Shown in pieces: positions 7,928 to 10,801 of a DNA stretch of 10,801 nucleotides (positions are counted from its first letter, which is position 1; each line of letters begins with the position of its first letter). The stretch is taken from NCBI GenBank assembly GCA_023418835.1, contig JAEZYW010000128.1, positions 1 to 10,801 on the forward strand. The letters run 5' to 3'. The notes under the pieces are model-generated. The model had not been told where the DNA came from and searched no databases. It saw only the letters and a program-made list of their open reading frames with translations. Source of the DNA: Bacillota bacterium. GTDB taxonomy: Bacteria > Bacillota > Clostridia > Tissierellales > Peptoniphilaceae. The translations under genes and the position numbers were made by a program.

Positions 7928-7962
7928 TAAATTAATTATAGATTCTAGTAAATATAATTTCT
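7928..7962 (-). promoter_or_regulatory. hcp: hcp promoter
   Basis: The minus strand has a perfect TATAAT at 7940-7935, with transcription predicted near 7928 and a leader of about 22 bases carrying TGGAGGT before the ATG. The -35 position has no consensus hexamer (CAGAAA region), as expected for a promoter that depends on an activator bound just upstream. Confidence 0.7.
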
Positions 7963-7976
7963 GTAACCCATGTTAC
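7963..7976. promoter_or_regulatory. Palindromic Crp/Fnr-family operator (probable HcpR site) upstream of hcp
   Basis: GTAAC and GTTAC, perfect 5-bp inverted half-sites, are separated by 4 bases. The centre (7969.5) is 41.5 bases upstream of the predicted hcp transcription start, the class II activator position used by CRP and FNR. The last base of the regulator's TAG stop codon is also the first base of the palindrome. The half-site spacing and location fit the Crp/Fnr protein encoded next door; the assignment to HcpR is inference. Confidence 0.7.
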
Positions 7977-8647
7977 TAAGAATAATTTTTTAATTCTTCT
8001 AAGTCTAAGATTTTAATTTTTGATCTCTCAATTGATATTAGACCCTCTTCTTGCATTTTGCTAAGTTCTCTGGAAACAGAGGGTCTGGTAGACCCTAAAT
8101 AGTCTGCCAACTCCTCCCTGTTATAGGTCAATTTAAATTCCAAAGAATCGTCTCTATTTTCTAAAATATATCGAGAGAGTTTTTGTCTCAATGTAAAACC
8201 GCTCATCATTCTAATTTTTTGATTAAAATAATATAACTTCTCAGATAAAATATTTAAATAATTTTCAGTGATTATTCTGCCGGCACCCGTCTCTAAATCG
8301 TAAAGTTGCTTGAAAAACTCCTTAGATATTACAATAACTGTAACATCTTCATCAGCCATTGCAGAAAAATGGTAGGTTTTCTTTTCTAAATACAAATAAA
8401 CTTCAGCAAATAGACTTCCCGGTTCAGAAAAAGAACTCAATAGCTCCCTTTTTCCAAAAATATCTTCGCTAAATACCGTTACATTGCCTTTAACTAAAAT
8501 AAACATATACTTGGGTTTTTCGCCTTTGGAAAATAGATATTCTCCTTTTTTATAGTTCACTTCTTTAGCAAATTTTTTTAATATCTCATTTATTTCTTGT
8601 TCTTCAAGCCCTTTAAAGAGTTGAACTTCTGTCAGATTTAGATTCAT
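7976..8647 (-). CDS. Crp/Fnr-family transcription regulator, probable HcpR-like regulator of hcp
   Basis: This 223-residue protein has a cyclic-nucleotide-binding-like beta-roll (about residues 10-115), a long dimerisation helix (about 120-145) and a C-terminal winged helix-turn-helix (about 150-215; recognition segment STRPSVSREL at 186-195). It contains no cysteine at all, so it cannot carry the FNR-type iron-sulfur cluster. The Arg-Ser/Thr pair that holds the cAMP phosphate in CRP appears replaced (KKTYHFSA region, 89-96). It therefore probably senses something else; some HcpR proteins are reported to use heme and respond to NO, but this is inference here. The start overlaps the murI stop in ATGA. 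An AAGGAG site lies 11 bases upstream, a slightly long spacing. Its neighbour hcp and the intervening palindrome point to hcp as target. Confidence 0.85.
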   Translation of the reverse strand: MNLNLTEVQLFKGLEEQEINEILKKFAKEVNYKKGEYLFSKGEKPKYMFILVKGNVTVFSEDIFGKRELLSSFSEPGSLFAEVYLYLEKKTYHFSAMADEDVTVIVISKEFFKQLYDLETGAGRIITENYLNILSEKLYYFNQKIRMMSGFTLRQKLSRYILENRDDSLEFKLTYNREELADYLGSTRPSVSRELSKMQEEGLISIERSKIKILDLEELKNYS

Positions 8648-9438
8648 AAAGAATTAGTCTCCTTAATAAATAGTTCCCCATTTAAAACTAAATTTCCCGA
8701 TTCAGTAAATTTATCTAAATCCCCAGAAGCAAAATAATTAATCTCCCCTAACCCTTCAGATTTCAAGTTATTGGAACTTCTTAAAATCTCAAAAGCTAGT
8801 TCTGAAACTTTTTCAGCTGGATTAATAATTTCAATTCCTTTATTTTTTAATTTATCTGATTCTAAAATAAAATGTTCTAAAGCAGGAAAATGTGTACAAG
8901 ATAACATAATGCAATCAACATCAATATCAATTTGGCTTAAGTATTTGTTAACTGCTTCTCTTCCCTTTTCATTGTCGGAATCTCCGTTTTCCACTGCCAT
9001 TACCATATCTGGAGCGCCTATACCTTGAATATTGGGATTTTCCATTTCTTCTTTTAATAAGGACTGTATCAGTCCACTATTTATTGTAGCGTCAGTGGCT
9101 AATATTACTATATTTTTACATTTCTTTTCTTTAGCCGCAATGACACCAGGTTCTATAACTCCAATGACAGGAATATCAGCTATTTTTTGAATGGATTTTA
9201 AACCATGTACTGTGGCCGTATTACAGCCAATTACCATCATTTTTATACCTAATTCTTTTAATTTTTTATATGCATTAACAGTTAGATTTTCTATATCTTC
9301 TGGAGTTCTTGGACCATAAGGAACATTTTTTGTATCTCCAAAATAATAAAAATTTTCATGCGGCATTTTTTCTACAAGGGATTTTAACACAGTCAAACCA
9401 CCCACACCGCTATCAAATACCCCAATTCTTTTATCCAT
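8644..9438 (-). CDS. murI: Glutamate racemase
   Basis: This cytoplasmic enzyme converts L-glutamate to D-glutamate for peptidoglycan synthesis, without cofactor. I choose the ATG at 9436-9438 (264 residues; MDKRIGVFDSG) because GGTGAT sits 5 bases upstream and because a TATACT -10-like box (9460-9455, minus strand) would start transcription near 9448. An in-frame ATG at 9450 gives 268 residues and cannot be excluded. The two catalytic cysteines are present in GCNTA (Cys72) and SCTHFP (Cys181, with His183). The acid/base-site Asp9-Ser10 in FDSGVGG and the YFGDTKNVPYG motif (32-42) are typical. The stop overlaps the regulator start (ATGA), so the regulator is translationally coupled to a cell-wall gene. 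Confidence 0.95.
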   Translation of the reverse strand: MDKRIGVFDSGVGGLTVLKSLVEKMPHENFYYFGDTKNVPYGPRTPEDIENLTVNAYKKLKELGIKMMVIGCNTATVHGLKSIQKIADIPVIGVIEPGVIAAKEKKCKNIVILATDATINSGLIQSLLKEEMENPNIQGIGAPDMVMAVENGDSDNEKGREAVNKYLSQIDIDVDCIMLSCTHFPALEHFILESDKLKNKGIEIINPAEKVSELAFEILRSSNNLKSEGLGEINYFASGDLDKFTESGNLVLNGELFIKETNSL

Positions 9439-9512
9439 TTCATCACCCATTTCTAGTATACCCCAGAAACATTTATTAGAATAGCTATTTATATTTATTA
9501 ATTAGCAATTAC

Positions 9513-9541
9513 TTGAATAAAATCCAAGTAAAAATTATAAT
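9513..9541 (+). promoter_or_regulatory. guaA: guaA promoter
   Basis: TTGAAT (9513-9518) and a perfect TATAAT (9536-9541) are spaced by 17 bases, predicting transcription start near 9548. The leader of about 46 bases is too short for a purine riboswitch, and no PurR-like box is recognised. GGAGGG at 9585-9590 is the ribosome binding site. Confidence 0.8.
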
Positions 9542-9593
9542 ATAGTTACTGTATTACATGATAATTAGATAAACACCACTATTTGGAGGGAAT

Positions 9594-10801
9594 ATGAAAA
9601 GAGAAAAAATAATTCTAGTGGATTTTGGTGGATTCCAAAGTCAAAATCTAGCACGCGAGATTAGAGATAATTCTGTATACTGTGAAATTTATCCATACAA
9701 AAAGGCATTGAGAGAAGTCGACGATACCGTTAAAGGATTGATTTTATCTGGCAACGAAAAAGAAAATACAGAAGAATTTATAGATAACTACAATAATTTG
9801 GATATTCCCATTTTAAATGTTATAGGACTTAGTGAGGTAAATAACCTAGAATCTTTTATATCAGAAACTGGAATAAACAAAAATTGGAATATGAAAAACT
9901 ATAAAGATTATATTGTAAAAAAAGTTAAAGAAGATGTGGGCGAAGGACAAGTACTTTTAGCTCTTTCTGGTGGAGTGGATTCCTCTGTTTGTGCAAAACT
10001 AATCTCAGAAGCAATTGGGGACCAACTAACTTGCATATTTGTAGACACTGGATTAATGAGAAAAAATGAAGGAGATGAAGTTAGAAATGCCTTCAAAGAT
10101 TCTGGTATGAATTTAATTTCTGTTGACGGTGAATCTAGATTTTTAGAAAAGTTAAAAGGTGTAGTGGATCCAGAAGAAAAACGTAAAATTATAGGCGAAG
10201 AATTTATACGAGTTTTTGAAGAAGAAGGTAAGAAAGTTAAATCCGTAGACTACCTAGCCCAAGGAACTATTTATTCTGATGTAATTGAAAGTGGAGACGA
10301 AGATGGTGTTGCTATAAAAAGCCATCACAACGTTGGAGGCTTACCAGATGTTGTAGATTTTAAAGATTTACTAGAACCTTTGAAATATCTTTTTAAAGAC
10401 GAAGTTAGACAATTAGGTATAGAATTGGGGTTAGATGATAATTTAGTTTGGAGACAACCCTTCCCCGGTCCAGGATTGGGAGTTAGAGTTAAAGGCGAAC
10501 TAACGAAAGAAAAATTAGATATCTTAAGAGATGCAGATTATATCTTTAGAGAAGAAATTAAAAATGCAAACTTAGATAAATCAATCGGTCAATACTTTGC
10601 AGTTTTAACAAATGTACAATCCGTTGGAAATCGAGAAGGAAAAAGAACTTACGACTATACAATTGCACTAAGAGCCGTCATAACAAAAGACTATATGAGT
10701 GCTGAATTTGCAGAAATCCCATATGAAGTCTTAAAAAAAGTTTCCCAACGAATAACTAGCGAAGTAGATGGAGTAAACCGTGTAGTCTATGACATTACGA
10801 G
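9594..10801 (+). CDS. guaA: GMP synthetase with degenerate, truncated glutaminase domain (3' end cut by window)
   Basis: This enzyme amidates XMP to GMP using ATP. The window holds 402 codons, and only about a dozen C-terminal residues seem to be missing. The ATP-pyrophosphatase domain looks intact: PP-loop SGGVDSS (125-131), FVDTGLMR (149-156), KRKIIGEEF (196-204), [13 protein letters not shown] (221-233) and [10 protein letters not shown] (242-251). So does the dimerisation domain: [13 protein letters not shown] (287-299) and VNRVVYDI (394-401). The N-terminal GATase domain is not intact. It opens normally (IILVDFGG...NLAREIRD) but the nucleophile elbow, normally GxCYGMQ, reads NVIGLSE with Ile77 in place of the cysteine. 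It then jumps at about residues 82-86 to the linker before the ATPase domain. About 100 residues, including the catalytic His and Glu, are gone. Total length would be about 415 against about 510-525. It probably uses free ammonia or a partner glutaminase. Confidence 0.93.
   Translation, partial: MKREKIILVDFGGFQSQNLAREIRDNSVYCEIYPYKKALREVDDTVKGLILSGNEKENTEEFIDNYNNLDIPILNVIGLSEVNNLESFISETGINKNWNMKNYKDYIVKKVKEDVGEGQVLLALSGGVDSSVCAKLISEAIGDQLTCIFVDTGLMRKNEGDEVRNAFKDSGMNLISVDGESRFLEKLKGVVDPEEKRKIIGEEFIRVFEEEGKKVKSVDYLAQGTIYSDVIESGDEDGVAIKSHHNVGGLPDVVDFKDLLEPLKYLFKDEVRQLGIELGLDDNLVWRQPFPGPGLGVRVKGELTKEKLDILRDADYIFREEIKNANLDKSIGQYFAVLTNVQSVGNREGKRTYDYTIALRAVITKDYMSAEFAEIPYEVLKKVSQRITSEVDGVNRVVYDIT

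Noticed and set aside
9451..9484. Full sigma-A promoter for murI
   Set aside because: TATACT at 9455-9460 (minus strand) is a fair -10, but the -35 position matches only 2 of 6. It is mentioned under murI only.
9451..9593. Purine riboswitch or attenuator upstream of guaA
   Set aside because: The predicted leader is only about 46 bases, with no three-way-junction pattern or terminator hairpin.
9836..9880. Frameshift or small disruption explaining the short GuaA N-terminus
   Set aside because: The frame is continuous, and only a few dozen bases separate the GATase stub from the linker. The missing 100 residues are not present in any frame.
9908..10096. Minus-strand open frame opposite guaA
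   Set aside because: It is antisense to the PP-loop region of guaA and has no supporting signals.

Overview
This is an AT-rich window (about one third G+C by eye) with short intergenic gaps, AGGAGG-type ribosome binding sites and frequent GTG/TTG starts. It looks like chromosome of a low-GC, strictly anaerobic Gram-positive bacterium. The protein set (strict-anaerobe-type hybrid cluster protein, AddB/RexB-like nuclease, ThrRS-domain nucleoside kinase, ROK kinase) would suit Clostridia/Tissierellia such as the Peptoniphilaceae, but that placement is inference. I see no mobile element, tRNA, rRNA or CRISPR array.

Layout. (1) Positions 1-3846, minus strand: a tightly packed operon read right to left. 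It holds an RluA/RluD-family pseudouridine synthase, a uridine-kinase-like protein with a ThrRS-like N-terminus, a ROK sugar kinase, and the N-terminus of an AddB/RexB-like protein that runs off the left edge. The genes overlap or nearly touch. (2) Positions 3887-4748, plus strand: a divergently transcribed small membrane protein carrying two tandem copies of the MltG (YceG) N-terminal LysM-like domain and no transglycosylase domain. It has a very good promoter (TTGACA-17-TATTAT) and ends at a bidirectional terminator. (3) Positions 4752-6191, minus: nicotinate phosphoribosyltransferase (pncB), bounded by terminators on both sides. (4) Positions 6237-9438, minus: murI (glutamate racemase), a Crp/Fnr-type regulator and hcp (hybrid cluster protein). 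Between the regulator and hcp sits a perfect GTAAC-4-GTTAC palindrome centred at -41.5 from the predicted hcp start of transcription. This is the expected geometry for a Crp/Fnr-family activator such as HcpR. (5) Positions 9513-10801, plus: guaA (GMP synthetase), divergent from murI and cut by the right edge.

The most notable observation is guaA. The ATP-pyrophosphatase and dimerisation domains look intact, but the N-terminal glutamine amidotransferase domain is a remnant of about 90-95 residues instead of about 190-200. The nucleophile cysteine position is Ile77, and the region that should hold the catalytic His and Glu is deleted. The gene is otherwise healthy, with a strong promoter, a good ribosome binding site and no frameshift. 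This predicts a GMP synthetase that uses free ammonia or a partner glutaminase. The second interesting items are the catalytic-domain-less tandem MltG-like protein and the hcp regulatory site.
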